Positions 10,227-21,560 of a DNA stretch of 64,000 nt are shown here, piece by piece (the stretch's first letter is position 1; the number at the start of each line of letters is the position of its first letter). The stretch is from Symbiodinium natans. Its lineage: Eukaryota > Sar > Dinophyceae > Suessiales > Symbiodiniaceae. Location: NCBI GenBank assembly GCA_905221605.1, contig CAJNDS010002312.1, forward strand, positions 186,001-250,000, written 5' to 3'. Made by a program: the position numbers and the translations under genes. The notes under the pieces are model-generated. The model had not been told where the DNA came from, made no database searches, and was given only the letters and a program-made list of their open reading frames with translations.

Positions 10227-10322
10227 TAGTAGGGAGTCAGGGAATTCGGTGCCCCTATCGTCCTTAAAACGTTCTCTAGGGAGATATCAGGTACTTCGTT
10301 CCCTATTTCTCTACTAAGAACC
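10227..10322. mobile_element. MITE-like element, GGTTCTTAGTAGGGAATGAG family (diverged)
   Basis: Left end TAGTAGGGAGTCAGGGAATT, right end TTCCCTATTTCTCTACTAAGAACC (inverse of the family end). More diverged than the 4050-4182 copy. Confidence 0.5.
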
Positions 10323-10426
10323 AGAAAGGCTTTAGGCGCCGGAGCGGCAATGGCAAGCTGAGGCTATCAAGCCCAGGGAATCTCCCAGCGCGAGCCATAG
10401 CTGCATCGGCCTGGCGCATACATCTA

Positions 10427-10572
10427 AGGGTAGTTACATGGTACCTTAATATGGTCCCTTACCTTCTTTAAAGGGTTCTGAAGTATGGGCCCCTGGGTTT
10501 CATAGGGTATTTAAGGGGCATATCAGAGTTTCCCAATGAAGGGCCCATATGAAGGGACCGTGAAACTACCCT
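10427..10572. mobile_element. Inverted-repeat element, GGGTAGTTACATGGTACC
   Basis: Left arm GGGTAGTTACATGGT and GGTCCCTTACCTTC; right arm GGGCCCATATGAAGGGACC and GTGAAACTACCC. The interior has GGGCCC and several direct TTAAAGGG/TTTAAGGGG motifs. Noncoding. Confidence 0.5.
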
Positions 10573-11068
10573 AAGAATACATCCTCATGTAGAGTCTCAG
10601 GCCGGCAAGACAGCAAAGACAGCAAGGACAGCAAGGCCGGAAAGATCCTGCAAGCTTTCTTTGGCTTGGTAGGGCATCGCTCTATTGGTGCTTCTGGGCG
10701 GTTTCCCAAAATAAGGGCACCTCGTTCGGGTTTTCCTCGACAAAAAGGTACAATTTTTTGAGGTCCGCTAGATTGGGGAATGCCCAGTACCCCGAGTAAA
10801 GCCTAAACCCTAAACCCTAAACCCTAAGCCCTGAACCCTGAACCCTGAACCCTGAACCCTAAACCCTAAACCCGATGTGCACGAATGTGCGGCGGGCGGC
10901 CTTGGATCACAGGTCTTGGCCGGCAGCAGATCTGAAGGTTCCTTGCAGGCCGGTCTTATATCCTTGCACATCGTTTTTTTGCTATCATGATGATGAGGAT
11001 TATTATGTATACATTGTTATTGAAATTGTTTATTACTGTTATTATTGCTATTGTTATTAGTATTGTTG

Positions 11069-11213
11069 CACGCATGCATGCATGCATGCATGCATGCATG
11101 CATGCATGCATGCATGCATGCATGCATGCACGCATACATCCATACATACATACATACATACATACATACATACATACATACATACATGTATACATGTATA
11201 TATATATATATAC

Positions 11214-11244
<31 letters not shown>

Positions 11245-11345
11245 TGTATGTATGTATGTATGTATGTATGTATGTATGCATGCATGCATGCATGCATACA
11301 TATGCATATTTATATGTATATACATATACACATACATATTGCGTT
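11069..11345. repeat. Compound microsatellite (GCAT)n(ACAT)n(TA)n(TATG)n(CATG)n
   Basis: About 270 bp of 4-bp repeats with a nearly palindromic order: GCAT and ACAT on the left, TATG and CATG on the right, TATATATA in the middle. The long frames on both strands (Cys-Met-His / Tyr-Ile-His repeats) are artefacts of this array. Confidence 0.95.
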
Positions 11346-11442
11346 GTTGGAAGATGTCGGATGCTCACCGTTCGCAAGTCTGCATCACGACTGCGCAGCT
11401 CACGCGGACGGCAGCTTGACAACCACGGCCTGCTGCATCTTA

Positions 11443-11502
11443 ACCCTAAACCCTAAACCCTAAACCCTAAACCCTAAACCCTAAACCCTAAACCCTAAAC
11501 CC
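11443..11502 (-). repeat. Interstitial telomere-like array, CCCTAAA
   Basis: Eight to nine CCCTAAA units. Similar arrays follow at 11606-11648 (degenerate) and 11776-11852. Confidence 0.9.
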
Positions 11503-11678
11503 CAAACTTGTACCTTGGTGCGCTTGCAGGCCGGTGCTGGGTGCATGTCCACTTCAGTCGGCGGGCAACTTGGTGGTTTTTGTCTCGGACCCTAGACCCT
11601 AAACTCTAAACCCTAACCCTAAATCCTAAACCCTAAACCCTAAAATCCTAAACCGCAGAAGAGAAGAGACTGTGAGGG

Positions 11679-12608
11679 ATGGCCGCCCTGGACAACCGGG
11701 CATCCAGCGGAGGCCGGCGACTCAGTAGGGCCATGTCGCCTGTGTGCTTCACTTCTTCCAGAGCTCCGTGAGGAAACCTTAAACCCTAAACCCTAAACCC
11801 TAGACCCTAAACCCTAAACCCTAAACCCTAAACCCTAAACCCTAAACCCTAAGACCGAGTTAAGCAAGGCCCTTTGTCGGTGCCAATTCCGCAAGTGGAG
11901 GCGTCGGCTTCCACTGTGAATCGTCGAGCTTGGTTTTTTTTCCTTGCAAATCGGGGTACCCGTTTTTGGGGGGTTCGTACAGGAAGGATTGTCGATGTTT
12001 TAGGGGCATAGTAGGGGGACCCCTAAACCCTAAACCCTCAACCCTGAACCCCTAAACCCTAAACCCTAACTCTACATGGGAAAAGGGCTAAGGGCTTCCG
12101 CGCCCGCGGCGCGGCCAGGTCGCGGTGCTGTGCTACGACGACGGCCTGTCTCGACTCATGATGCTTGCGGAGGTCGGGTTTGGGCTTTGGGGTTTAGGGT
12201 TTAGGGTCAGGGTTTAGGGTTCAGGGTTCAGGATTTAGGGTTTAGGGTTTGGGGTTTAGGGTTTAGGGTTTTGGGTTTAGGGCTTGGGGTAAACGGAGAC
12301 CCCATCCCAAATCCTAAGCCTGCGCTCGTCAGGTCTGGACTCCGCCACAGGAGTCATTTAAAAGCGCCTTAAACTCTAACTCTTGACCCAAAGTCCTACA
12401 ATAGGGTTTAGGGTTTAGTGTTTAGGGTTTAGGCTTTAAGGTTTAGGCTTTAGGGTTTAGGGTTCCCTTATTATCGGCTTTAGGGTTTAGGGTTCCCTTA
12501 GAATATGGTTCAGGGTTTAGGGTTCCCCGCTGCCAGGCTGTGAGCCAGATCCGGGGCGCCAGCAAGTTGCCACGGGAGCTCACCTCTCAGTTTCGCAATG
12601 TGGGCAAG
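11679..12608 (+). CDS. Exon-like segments, unknown gene
   Basis: Three pieces read as coding on the + strand, but I cannot assign a family. They are 11679-about 11735 (ATGGCCGCCC start context), about 12109-12165 (acceptor GGCCAG|G, VAVLCYDDGLSRLMMLAE, donor GT) and about 12540-12608 (IRGASKLPRELTSQFRNVGK, donor GGCAAG|GTTTAGGG from a telomere-like array). The last piece recalls AAA-type motor segments such as dynein heavy chain, but too little is present to say so. Whether they belong to one gene is not established. Confidence 0.22.
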
Positions 12609-12657
12609 GTTTAGGGTTTAGGGTTTAGGGTTTAGGGTTTAGGGTTTAGGGTTTAGG
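12609..12657 (+). repeat. Telomere-like array directly abutting an exon-like end
   Basis: Seven TTTAGGG units. The first unit's GT follows GGGCAAG, a plausible donor context. Degenerate TTTAGGG/TTCAGGG motifs also fill 12180-12300 and 12404-12530. Confidence 0.8.
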
Positions 12658-12661
12658 GTGG

Positions 12662-12765
12662 TTATTTCCCAAAATAGGGGTACCACCGTTTTTTATGCCC
12701 CAAACAGAATAGAATCCCCTTCAAGGGCCCCACAAAGGGGTGCCCCTATTTTCGGAAACCCCCAT
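12662..12765. mobile_element. MITE-like element, GGGGTACC family (inverse)
   Basis: Ends TTTCCCAAAATAGGGGTACC and GGGTGCCCCTATTTTCGGAAACCCCC. Closest relative 63530-63640, which shares the AAATAGGGGTACC and GGGGCATAAAA/TTTTTATGCCCC interior. Confidence 0.55.
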
Positions 12766-12811
12766 GCCATGTGTGGAGATAGGTTACCCGAACTTTTTGG
12801 GCTACCGATAT

Positions 12812-12920
12812 GGTCAGCTCTCTAAATTAGGGTCCCTTTTTGGGTACCCTATGGAAGAGGGGCCGCCGTATAAGAAGGACCCCAAAAAGGGGCCCTAACT
12901 TAGAGAAGTTGCTTTTCAAA
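12812..12920. mobile_element. MITE-like element, AGTTCTCTAAATTAGGGTCC family
   Basis: Left CAGCTCTCTAAATTAGGGTC then CCTTTTTGGG; right CCCAAAAAGGGGCCCTAACTTAGAGAAGTTG. Relatives are at 13780-13895 and 28611-28714. Confidence 0.6.
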
Positions 12921-13349
12921 GGAACCCAAGAAGGACTCTAAGTTTCAACCGCCCCCCCCAAGTCATGGCTTGTGGATCTTGTCCTCTCAATGCCTGGATT
13001 TTGGGATTTCGGGTTTGGGGTGAGAACTGCGGTGCCCTGAATCTGTCTTGGGCACCTAGCTCAGATTTCTACTATTTGCTTAATGCACCCCCACCGCCCC
13101 GACCGCCCAAACAAAAACGAAAGAGAATCTTCCTTCTAAGGGCAGTATGGGGAGTATTATCCTTCATTTTTTGGGGGTTCTTCAACACGTCGTAGCGTAG
13201 AGCTTGACCAGGTTTAGGGTTTAGGGTTTAGGGTTTAGGGTTTAGGGCTCTTTTTCTACACTGCTCCCGAGATCGAGAGTCGATGCAACAAGCCCCAGGT
13301 TCTGGCAACATATCCACGTCCTCCAAGTGGTGGGCCCAGAAAATCTCAG

Positions 13350-13458
13350 GATGTTGGGATGCTTCCCCCTTATACTAACAGCTCCTTAGTACGGATTCTA
13401 GTACGGCCTAGTATAATCCCTCTTCAGGAGTATTAGCATAAGGGGGAGCATCCCAAAC
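13350..13458. mobile_element. MITE-like element, CTTGGGATGTTCCC family
   Basis: Left GTTGGGATGCTTCCCCCTTA with TACTAACAGCTCCTTAGTAC; right AGTATTAGCATAAGGGGGAG and CATCCCAAAC. Relatives are at 15203-15257, 35797-35913, 53327-53430 and 57470-57637. Shared internal motif: AGTACTATAATCCC. Confidence 0.65.
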
Positions 13459-13779
13459 AGGATGTGTCGATTCAGTGTCGCGAAGATTTGTCGCAATGTG
13501 TCAGTCGCAAGCCGTGCGCTTCTGTGGGCTCAGACTTGCGGACGAATGCAAGCACAAGAGCGACGAACATGTCTGCTATCCATGGCAGGAGCATGAGGGC
13601 ATCAGTGAGCGCAGGTGAAGTGAACCTCAGGATACATCCAGGCGAATAGGAATCTTAAAAACCTTGCGTTCTTCTCCTCCTGCACTGGCGCCATGCCGAT
13701 CGTCCAGGCAGGGTCCATTCGGCCGAGCAATCATATGCCGCCGGCATATAACAAGACAATCTTGGAATTATATAACAAG

Positions 13780-13895
13780 ATGGTCAGTTCTCTGACTTCT
13801 GTTCCCTTTTTGGCTGCCCTGAATAGTAGGAGCCGTATTTTTTTAGAACAAGGGCCCCCAAACAAAAGGGACCAGATCTTAGAGAAGTGGCCGTA
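13780..13895. mobile_element. MITE-like element, AGTTCTCTAAATTAGGGTCC family
   Basis: Left GGTCAGTTCTCTGACTTCTG then TTCCCTTTTTGG; right CCAAACAAAAGGGACCAGATCTTAGAGAAGTGG. Immediately followed by a (TA)n/(ATAC)n tract at 13908-13940. Confidence 0.5.
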
Positions 13896-14111
13896 TAAAA
13901 AGTAGCACACATATATACATATGTATATATATATATATATGTATAATTTTATATACACATATAACCTTTTGTTTCTATCGCCATCTAATGATGGTGGCAG
14001 AATACCGTACTTAGTACAATCACCCGCGCTCACCTCGAAGGATGGCAAGCTGGCCAGGACCCCTTTGGATGTTCAAAGCCGGCCCCCCAGTGGTGCAGGA
14101 ATGTGGGTGTA

Positions 14112-14140
14112 GGGTTTAGGGTTTAGGGTTTAGGGTTTAG
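14112..14140 (+). repeat. Short telomere-like array
   Basis: Four TTTAGGG units. The following 14141-14497 segment is open in one + frame (LGIGAAARLGGLGFCIYTAY) but matches nothing I recognise. Confidence 0.7.
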
Positions 14141-14497
14141 GGGTACCTGGTCGGGAACAGCTGTGCTTGTTGAGGAAGCTGCACGGATTGCTGCTGCCTT
14201 CTGACCTTCGCGGCTGTGCTCCTCGGCTGTCACGTGACTTCTGCAACGCAAGGCGACTTAGGCATCGGAGCTGCAGCAAGGCTGGGCGGATTGGGCTTCT
14301 GCATCTATACGGCCTATTCGCAGGGTGACATTCAAAGCCTGGCCCTTGAGGGACGGGTTCTGCACGACAACAGTCGAGAGCCTGCTTGTCATGCTTGGTG
14401 TGCCATGGTGGTCTTTGATTTCAGTGTCAGGGCTGCAGTCCCTTCCGGACTACCAGGGCACTCAATGCGTCGAGTCTGGGTCCCGGTGTAACCCGGT

Positions 14498-14605
14498 AGA
14501 CTACTACTTGCTTAAGAACCCCAAAGTACAAAACTGATCCCTATATTGCCCTTATGAGGAATAGTATGACATATTCATGGGGGGTTTCTTAAGCAAAGAA
14601 TAACT
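14498..14605. mobile_element. Inverted-repeat element, CTACTACTTGCTTAAGAACCCC
   Basis: Left GACTACTACTTGCTTAAGAA then CCCCAAAG; right GGGGGGTTTCTTAAGCAAAGAA and TAACTAG. Partial relatives occur at 13068-13200 and 28529-28585 (CTACTATTCGCTTAATG ... TTCTTAAGCAATTAGTAG). Confidence 0.5.
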
Positions 14606-14638
14606 AGAGGGCGAGTTCCCAAACTGCCCGCTGTCGCC

Positions 14639-14956
14639 GTGGCACTTCCGAGGAAGTTCGTGTTCTTTCCGCAAGATGAGGGTGGATTGAACTTGCAGAG
14701 GCAAGTTTGCCCCGAGCTTACACTGAAGATACACAGAAGCCCAGGGTTGATAAAAGGGATTGATAGGGGGTTTATGTGTATGGCGGGCTTCCAGGGGGTT
14801 TATGACTCCATCGTGCGCGTTTGTGAGCCGCCTTGCCGAGGTGTGGATGCGTGCCCGACAGCTCAGGGTGAGCAGGTGACCACCTACCTCGTCCCCGCAT
14901 CTCGTCTCAATGCGTGCGGAAGCAGCAGCTGCCACGGCTTCTGCAAGCGCAAGTGA
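14639..14956 (+). CDS. Unrecognised open frame
   Basis: A 105-codon + strand frame opening with GTG rather than ATG and ending at TGA. It contains GEQVTTYLVPASRLNACGSS and a Cys-rich end. The frame may be a chance opening or the last exon of an unknown gene; no splice-bounded partner was identified. Confidence 0.15.
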   Translation: MALPRKFVFFPQDEGGLNLQRQVCPELTLKIHRSPGLIKGIDRGFMCMAGFQGVYDSIVRVCEPPCRGVDACPTAQGEQVTTYLVPASRLNACGSSSCHGFCKRK

Positions 14957-15202
14957 TTCCAGGAACGGCGGCTTGCAGGAAGCCTGGTTGCTGCCACGGA
15001 GCTGGGGCAGCAGGCCGCGACACATGAGACGTCCGAGGTTGAGGGGGCCGAGGGAGAGCCTTTTCGGTCGCCGGAAGTGGAGAGAACAGCTTTTCAGGGT
15101 GCCGGCGTTGCCGAGACCGACAGCCTTCTCTTCGGATCAAACGAGGCAGGCCAGAGCATTTCTTCCTGGCAGCACAGAGTGCCATGGAAATGGTCACATC
15201 TT

Positions 15203-15257
15203 GGGATGTTCCCAGGGGGTACTGAAATCCTGTTAGTATTCAGGGGGATCATCCCAA
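15203..15257. mobile_element. Short MITE-like element, CTTGGGATGTTCCC family
   Basis: TTGGGATGTTCCCAGGGGGT, a 15-bp middle, then ATTCAGGGGGATCATCCCAA. A minimal, possibly deleted, member. Confidence 0.45.
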
Positions 15258-15986
15258 GTCATGTCTGCTCTGCCCCTTGAGGCCCCGCAAGTCCAGCAGC
15301 CTCAGCAGACCATTGATGCCGGGAACCTCCTTGCGCCAACAGCTGCGCCAACAGCTGCCCCAGCAGCACCGCTCTCAGCAAGCTTTTTGCTAGGGCGCTG
15401 TATAGGACCGTAGGACAGTGCGGGAGCTGTGGTCTTCTTGAGGGAACTTCGGCGCCACTGCTCGCGGCCCCCGTGGCCGCTGCCCCCGCGGGCACGCAGG
15501 TCAGCTCAGTTTTTCTGCCAGAGCCCTCTTGAAGAGGGCAGTGGACAGGAAGAAGAGTCAAAAAGTTGCGGCGTAGGAGCAGACACTTGTGGGATATCCG
15601 ACGATTCCGGTGGCGGGCGTCCTCTGCTTTCCGAAGATCGGCCTGGGCCCCCGGATCAGATCTCGCACACATGACCCGCCGGATCTCTGCAGCTCAGGTT
15701 CCTATGAAGGACAAATCGTAGGCCTCCAAGGCCCTGTGTGAGATGCCATAGAGGCGAGCTCCCCACAAGACGTGATCCTGACCTGGGAAGGGAGCAACGC
15801 GCTCTTCACGGCGGCCCTGGAGGTAAACAATCTCTCGCAGCTGGATGCCCAGTGCCCTCAAGCTCCATAAGCTCTGCGTGATGCCCGGGTCGCGGTCCCT
15901 TTGCCAAGGAATGTGGAGGTCCTCCTCATGGCTGGGGTATTGACCTGGCCCTAGTTGCTTCGGACTGTCGCCTCGAGCTCTCAGTG

Positions 15987-16277
15987 ACATTCAGACATGC
16001 CCGCTATGCGAGGGCGCTCATCCTGGCCTTTGTGTTCCTTTGCCTGGCCGCTCCGCTTAGAGTAAGCAGCGCCGAAGCCGAAGCAAGCGCAGGCAGCATT
16101 CCACAGCCTTTCGAGGTTGAATACTTCGGCTTGTTTCTGGTGCGGATATGCGTTGCCGTGCTGGTCACTGCTCCTGCTGCCTTGGGTCTCTACTTCCTGC
16201 AGCTGCGCGGGCCCCGGGTGGCCCCGCACACCAATGTACCAGGTCCTCAGTGCTTCGCAGAAGAGTGCAGATGGTGA
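15987..16277 (+). CDS. Exon-like segment with two hydrophobic stretches
   Basis: A 96-codon frame without an ATG at its start. It carries a hydrophobic run resembling a signal anchor (ALILAFVFLCLAAPL, about 16017-16061) and a second membrane-like run (VRICVAVLVTAPAALGLYFL, about 16140-16200). Could be one exon of a membrane protein. The opposite strand is also open, so chance is possible. Confidence 0.2.
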   Translation, partial: TFRHARYARALILAFVFLCLAAPLRVSSAEAEASAGSIPQPFEVEYFGLFLVRICVAVLVTAPAALGLYFLQLRGPRVAPHTNVPGPQCFAEECRW

Positions 16278-16894
16278 CAAGTGCGGAGGTGGTATCAGGA
16301 CGAGATGTCCCCTGTTGGGACACAGACCCTTTGCAGCATTCTTCAGTGCACTTTTATCATGCGGCCCCTGACGTGAGATCCCATTCTGCAGGCTTGTTCT
16401 GTCGTGTATGTGGATCGGCCCTACCTGAAAGAGTAGCATGAGCAAGGATCGCGTCGATGAGTCAGGGCTACATCAACGATGCCCGACGCCTAGACGTAGC
16501 GTGAAAGCTCACAATTTTTTCAGTGGGTGAGGCAGCTAAGCAGGTGGGCAGTTCTTCCATTTGGGCCCCTTACACTTAGGGTACCCGAAGAGGGACCATG
16601 GTTCTATAATTTTGGACCGAGTTGAGGGTGGGTTTCCCAGCACGTGAGAGTTTCTTGAGAAACCTTCAAAATAACCCTAAACCCCAAACCCTGAGCCCTA
16701 AACCCTCAACCCCAGACCCTAAACCCCAAACCCTAAGCCTAAAAGGGCTGGAAAAATGTGATGGGAAGGGGTGGGGGTCCTTGATGAGGGGGCAAGAGGG
16801 AGCCCTAGCTCAACCTTCAGCTTGACATGTCAGGCACAAGGACTTCTGGTAGCCGGAACTCTTGGCGTGGGCATGTCCACACCCCAGCTTGGGT

Positions 16895-16955
16895 TTAGGG
16901 TTTAGGGTTTAGGGTTTGTGGTTTGGGGTTTAGGGTTTAGGGTTTAGGGTTTCGG
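16895..16955 (+). repeat. Telomere-like array with variants
   Basis: TTTAGGG units with GTTTGTGG and TTTGGGG variants. Degenerate CCCTAAA/CCCCAAA sequence lies at 16672-16740, 17088-17116 and 17247-17352. Confidence 0.8.
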
Positions 16956-16974
16956 GCTTTACCTTCAGGGGCTT

Positions 16975-18104
16975 CGGGGTGCTCAAGGGGCGGAAGCTGC
17001 AGACAGCAAGGTCGGTCATCTTCGGCCTGGTGGCTTGCTGCAGCTGCTCCTCCGTCTTGAAGGCGCACCCGCAACCCCCCGAAGCCTTAAACCCTAAACC
17101 CTAAACCCGAAACCCCAACCTCTCCAGGCAACAGAAGCAGCCCAAGAGGCCTGGAGATGCGGTGCCTTTATGTCTCGGCGTGGCTCTTCTTGCATCGTGC
17201 TGTGCCATGACGTGCCGATCTCCATGCCCTTCTTGCTGATGCTAAGCCTAAACCCTAAACCCTGAACCCTAAACCCTAAACCCTAAACCCCAAACCCCAA
17301 ACCCTAAACCCTAAACCCAAAACCCCAAACCCCAAACCCCAAACCCCAAACCATTGTTATTTTAACATTAGAGGCAGCAGACTGCCTGATGACGATGCCG
17401 AGCCTTCTGCTCGAGCCTATGATCAGTCTGATCCTGAAGGCCGGGTCTCCGTCTTTCTGGCCAAGGGTAGGACGGACAGGACAGGAATCCTGAATTCCTA
17501 AGCCCCAAAACCCCAGCACGTGGCTGTAAACCATAAATCAGAAAACCTTGATTCGGAGACCCCCTTTGCACGTGGCTGAGTCAAGCTGCAGGTGCCATTT
17601 TTTGTCGGCGGGGTGGTCGCAAGCTGAGCAGAGACCATGCCAGTGAAGCCGGTGGAGTATGAGTATAAGGGTTTAGGGTTAGGGTTTCGGGCTAGTCCAT
17701 GAAGATGACGTGGAGGTCCTTTTCCTCGTGCTCGTTACTTCTGGAGACTTCACTTCCGTGGACCTGACGAAGCCTTCCAGCCTCTTTAATCCGGCCCGGT
17801 GCTCATTCAACCCTAAACCCTAAACCCTAAACCCTAAACCCTAAACCCTACACCCTAAGCCTTTTTTTAGGAGTCCATGGTCAACGTCCTTGTGCAGCTG
17901 AGGATGATCTGGCCCTGACCTGTGCAGTCTATGAGGCTTTCGTGTTCTTGTGGGCCTCCGCCTGAGCTGCACAGGGTTTAGGCTTTAGGGTTTAGGGTTT
18001 AGGGTTTAGGGTTTAGCCTGGTCCAGCTGCGGTGCGAGCTGCCCCACACCGAGTTCATGGAAGTCCTGCACTACATCTCCGTCTTTGTGGTGGTGCCGCG
18101 CTGA
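16975..18104 (+). CDS. Exon-like segments, unknown gene
   Basis: Several + strand pieces are open and splice-bounded: about 16975-17075 (acceptor CTTCAG|G, GFGVLKGRKLQTA), about 17126-17240 (CAG|G, ATEAAQEAW), about 17694-17812 (HEDDVEVLFLVLVTSGDF), about 17871-17902 (acceptor TTTTTTTAG|GAG, ESMVNVLVQL) and about 18018-18104. The last has acceptor TTTAG|C at the end of a telomere-like array and ends at TGA with FMEVLHYISVFVVVPR. They are separated by telomere-like arrays. I do not recognise a family, and joining them is not proven. Confidence 0.25.
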
Positions 18105-18132
18105 GCATCTTACATGATGTGCTAGTGCTGCC

Positions 18133-18217
18133 TAAACCCTAAACCCTAAACCCTAAACCCTAAACCCTAAACCCTAAACCCTAAACCCTAAACCCTAAAC
18201 CCTAAACCCTAAACCCG
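18133..18217 (-). repeat. Interstitial telomere-like array, CCCTAAA
   Basis: Twelve CCCTAAA units, then a further CCCTAAACCCGCATT repeat of the junction. Confidence 0.9.
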
Positions 18218-18576
18218 CATCCCTAAACCCGCATTCACAGGCTGACCTAGGCGCGCGACGAATCGAAGCTCCCGAGAGCGCTTTCGGTCAGATCCAAATG
18301 AATGCATGGCAGCATTTGCGCTGAGATTTACACCGCTGAAGTGTGGTATTTCAAGCATTACGGGACATCGCCGGATTCTCAGAGATTCGCTCAAAGCACC
18401 AGATGCGAAGCAACCCTGTAACCGCCTAGTGGCTCACAATGCACCGAGGCGTACCAACTTTTGCGGCGCCTGCGGGCCGACCGTGATGCTTCAAGGCCTC
18501 AGTCCGGTAGGTAGTTTCGGGTCTTCCCTTTGTCGGAGATACCCTAAACTGAAGGCATGTGTAAATACATATAGAT

Positions 18577-18577
18577 A

Positions 18578-18608
<31 letters not shown>

Positions 18609-18613
18609 TATGC
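18577..18613. repeat. (TA)n microsatellite
   Basis: A short poly-A then about 15 TA units. Flanking 18614-19650 has one hydrophobic + frame (LIYAALLIVLLRV, near 18745-18785) that I cannot place in a family. Confidence 0.85.
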
Positions 18614-19659
18614 ATCCAGAAGTTAGGGTAACGAGAGAGAACTGAAAACTGCCCATTTGCCTCGTCTGTCTTTTACTACTCTGCGGCTGACGGGCTTCCT
18701 TGCCACAGCCTATATCGCGGCGATCACCAAGCACCTGGGCTCCCTGATCTACGCAGCTCTCTTGATCGTTCTTCTGCGAGTGGCGCCGCGGTCTCAGCAT
18801 CGTACGACCCTGGCGAAACAACTTGACAGTCTGTGGGTCCATGTGGTGGTCGACCCCCCATACCCGCAAAGCCTCTAAACCCTCAACCCCTAACATGCCC
18901 GAGCCCTTCCGTTCTTGGCTTCTGGGGCTCGTGGCTCGTGCTGAGCAAATGCGTTCAGGCGCTGGGTTGTGAAAGCCATCTTGAGTACGCAGGCCAGAAT
19001 TGGGTGCATGCCATGTTGGCTTGTGCGTACATGGGGGTTGCTCGCGAAGATGGGCTGTTTTGGTGGTTTGGTGCGCAGTATCACCCTTGTGACTCAAGGT
19101 TATAGAGGCCCATATGTACATCACCAGCCCACGCTTATGCGTATGATTCCTATTACATGTGTGTATATATGTAAATACACCGGTATATCTGCGTGGATAC
19201 AGTGTGAGCGTTGGTTGAGAAACGTCTCCTGAGAGGTCTGAGGTCACTGATCGTCTTTCCTTCCATACTTCGTGAATTTCGGTTCACCACATTCACTGGA
19301 CACGGATTTCTTAGCACTTTCTTCACCCAAAAGAAGGGTAGGTTGGATTCTTTGAAATCTTGAACTAGCACCTCTAATGTTTCAGGGATTTGAATCTAGA
19401 AGCGCACTTTGGTTCAACCTCACGTGCATTTTAAGGGTGTTGGCCCCTGGAAAACGTATTTTCTTTCTTAAACCACGGGGACAGGCGTTTCTGAGCGCCT
19501 GCAAACCGTATCTTGCAAATCAAAGTGCAGGGCTTCACCTTGGGATGGGCGCTTCCCCAGGGTCTCGGAAATCCGCAGTACGGCCTCTTTTGTCTTAACC
19601 AACGTGATCTTAAGCTGAGCCTGCACTGTATACGGTGTCATCCACATATTGAGATATTT

Positions 19660-20040
19660 AGACATGTATATATATATATATCTGTGCATATACATAAATA
19701 AGCAAATATATATGTACATATACATGTATACATATATTACACACATACTCATCTATACATGCCTGTGTGTATTTGTATGCCTTGATTAGGAATGTGTAGA
19801 ATATATATATATGTATATATGTATATATATGTATATATATATATAGATATTCATTTTTACATTTGCATTTAGATCTGTCTTTGTATTTACGTCTGTATTT
19901 GTGTTTATGTTTGTTTGCATATTCATATTTATATTTATGTTTGTATTTGTATTTATATTCATATTTATGCATGTATGTATGTATGCATGCATGCATGTAT
20001 GTATGTATGAATGTATGTATGTATACACATTTGTCTACAC
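19660..20040. repeat. Compound AT-rich microsatellite (TA, GTAT, TTTGTAT)
   Basis: (TATA), ATGTATAT, then TTTATGTTTGTATTTG-type and finally (GTAT)n/(GCAT)n runs. All long frames here are low-complexity. Confidence 0.9.
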
Positions 20041-20119
20041 ACGCCTGAGCCACACACTCACATACGGACGTACATACATGCACAGCTTTTTGTGGACAAG
20101 CAGATACCGATAACGGATA

Positions 20120-20175
20120 CGTACTGTCAGGAGATTCTGGACACCAACCCGCTCACGGCCTGCATCTCCAAGGTC
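20120..20175 (+). CDS. Exon-like segment, unknown gene
   Basis: Between TGTCAG|GAG and CCAAG|GTC the frame reads EILDTNPLTACISK. Short, but both borders are good. Family unknown. Confidence 0.2.
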
Positions 20176-20520
20176 CTCCATACCAAGCTTCAGCCTTCCT
20201 GACAGATGTTGGGGTGTGAATCTCGCGTTTCTCAGGGTTCAGGGTAGTTTTTGTAGCCCGTACACCCCATTGCACCTCCAACCCGAACGGGCAACTCTTT
20301 CGAGAGCACTGCCCCCCAGGCTCTCCAGTACTTGACGGCCGCCTGCCTGGGCTGCGTCCAGCGTATCTTGGACCTGACAAGCCAGGCGCCCTCCAGAAGA
20401 ACTCTCGCAAGCATACAAGAGGAGTACTGCAGGCACTTTGAGTGATAGACTGGTGTTTAGGGCATAAAAAAACACATGAATAAGAATATGAAAATAAACA
20501 AATAAATGAAGACATAAATA

Positions 20521-20560
20521 AATAAATAAATAAATAAATATAAATATATATATATATATA
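20521..20560. repeat. (AAAT)n/(TA)n flank of the AT-rich unit
   Basis: Microsatellite into which the left end of the 20561-22662 unit appears to be set. The matching flank on the other side is (TA)n at 22663-22718. Confidence 0.8.
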
Positions 20561-20904
20561 TGCTACCCCCCCCCCCCCCAGCGACCTACCCTTTTTAGGC
20601 CTTTTTAGGCCTTTTTAACAAAAAATAACAAAGAAGGCCCAAAAGTCGCGTAGTTAATCACCGGGTAATGAAGGACAGCTACTGGGACACCCACCTCACA
20701 GACCCCGATAAGCTAGCATTGGAAGAATCTACATTTTGAATCTGAAGCGGACAATGCTGTTTTTAGATGTTTAGATCAGTGTTTTTCTATGCAAATTGTG
20801 CGTTTCAAGGGCAATTAATGTTTTGTTGAGCAACTAATTTATTTATACAATTGTGTTTGTACGAGGCAAAGTATTAATCAAATAGTGAAACATCTTTCTT
20901 GGTT

Positions 20905-21560
20905 CTATGCGAATTTAGCTACTAGAGTAATTATTAAGCAAAGAGCCCAATTTGACTCAAGTGAATACTATTTAAAGGAGCATACTCAACCAAGATACGA
21001 AATAAACACCATGTTCAACCAAAAAATGGCAAAGTGTGCGTTTAAAGTGCAAATACTGTATTTATACAATTGTGTTTGTACTGGGCAAAGTATGCTCTCT
21101 GAAAAGTCCACTGAAATACCTTATGTTTACATATTCATGAATCGTTTTTCTTTTTGAAATAATCATTTTATGCGAATCTAGCTACTAGAGTAATTATTAA
21201 GCAAAAAGCCCAATTTGACTCAAGCGAATACCATTTAAAGGACCATACTCAACCAAAATACGAAAGAAGCACCATATTCAACCAAAATATGGCAAAGTGT
21301 GGTTTAAAGGGCAAATAGTGCTTTGTTGAGCAACTAATGCATTGAAACAGTTGTGTTTATACCAGGCAAAGCATTATTGAAGTACTATCTGCAAAGTCAA
21401 ATGAAACACCTTATGTTTACATATTCATGAAACATTTTTTTTGAAGTATTCATTCTATGCGAATTTAACTACTAGAGGAATTCTTAAGCAAATAGCCCAA
21501 TTTGACTCAAGTGAATACTATTTAAAGGACCATACTCAACCAAATACGAAATAAACACTT
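20905..21560. repeat. Three tandem units of about 265-290 bp
   Basis: Units begin near 20907, 21171 and 21457 with TATGCGAATTTAGCTACTAG, then AAGCCCAATTTGACTCAAG and ATACTCAACCAAAATACGAA. The third is truncated. A related AACGGTTCTACTTACATAA motif recurs at 21570, 21700 and 22155. Confidence 0.85.

Noticed and set aside
10956-11463. Cys-Met-His and Tyr-Ile-His repeat proteins on both strands
   Set aside because: Produced by the (GCAT)n/(ACAT)n/(TATG)n array; any frame of a 4-bp repeat stays open.
12545-12608. Dynein heavy-chain exon
   Set aside because: LPRELTSQFRNVGK resembles a dynein AAA segment only loosely, and no other dynein exon was found nearby.
18426-19247. 273-codon minus-strand frame
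   Set aside because: It crosses a (TA)n microsatellite (Tyr-Ile repeats) and has no recognisable domain; composition is mixed and no splice logic supports it.
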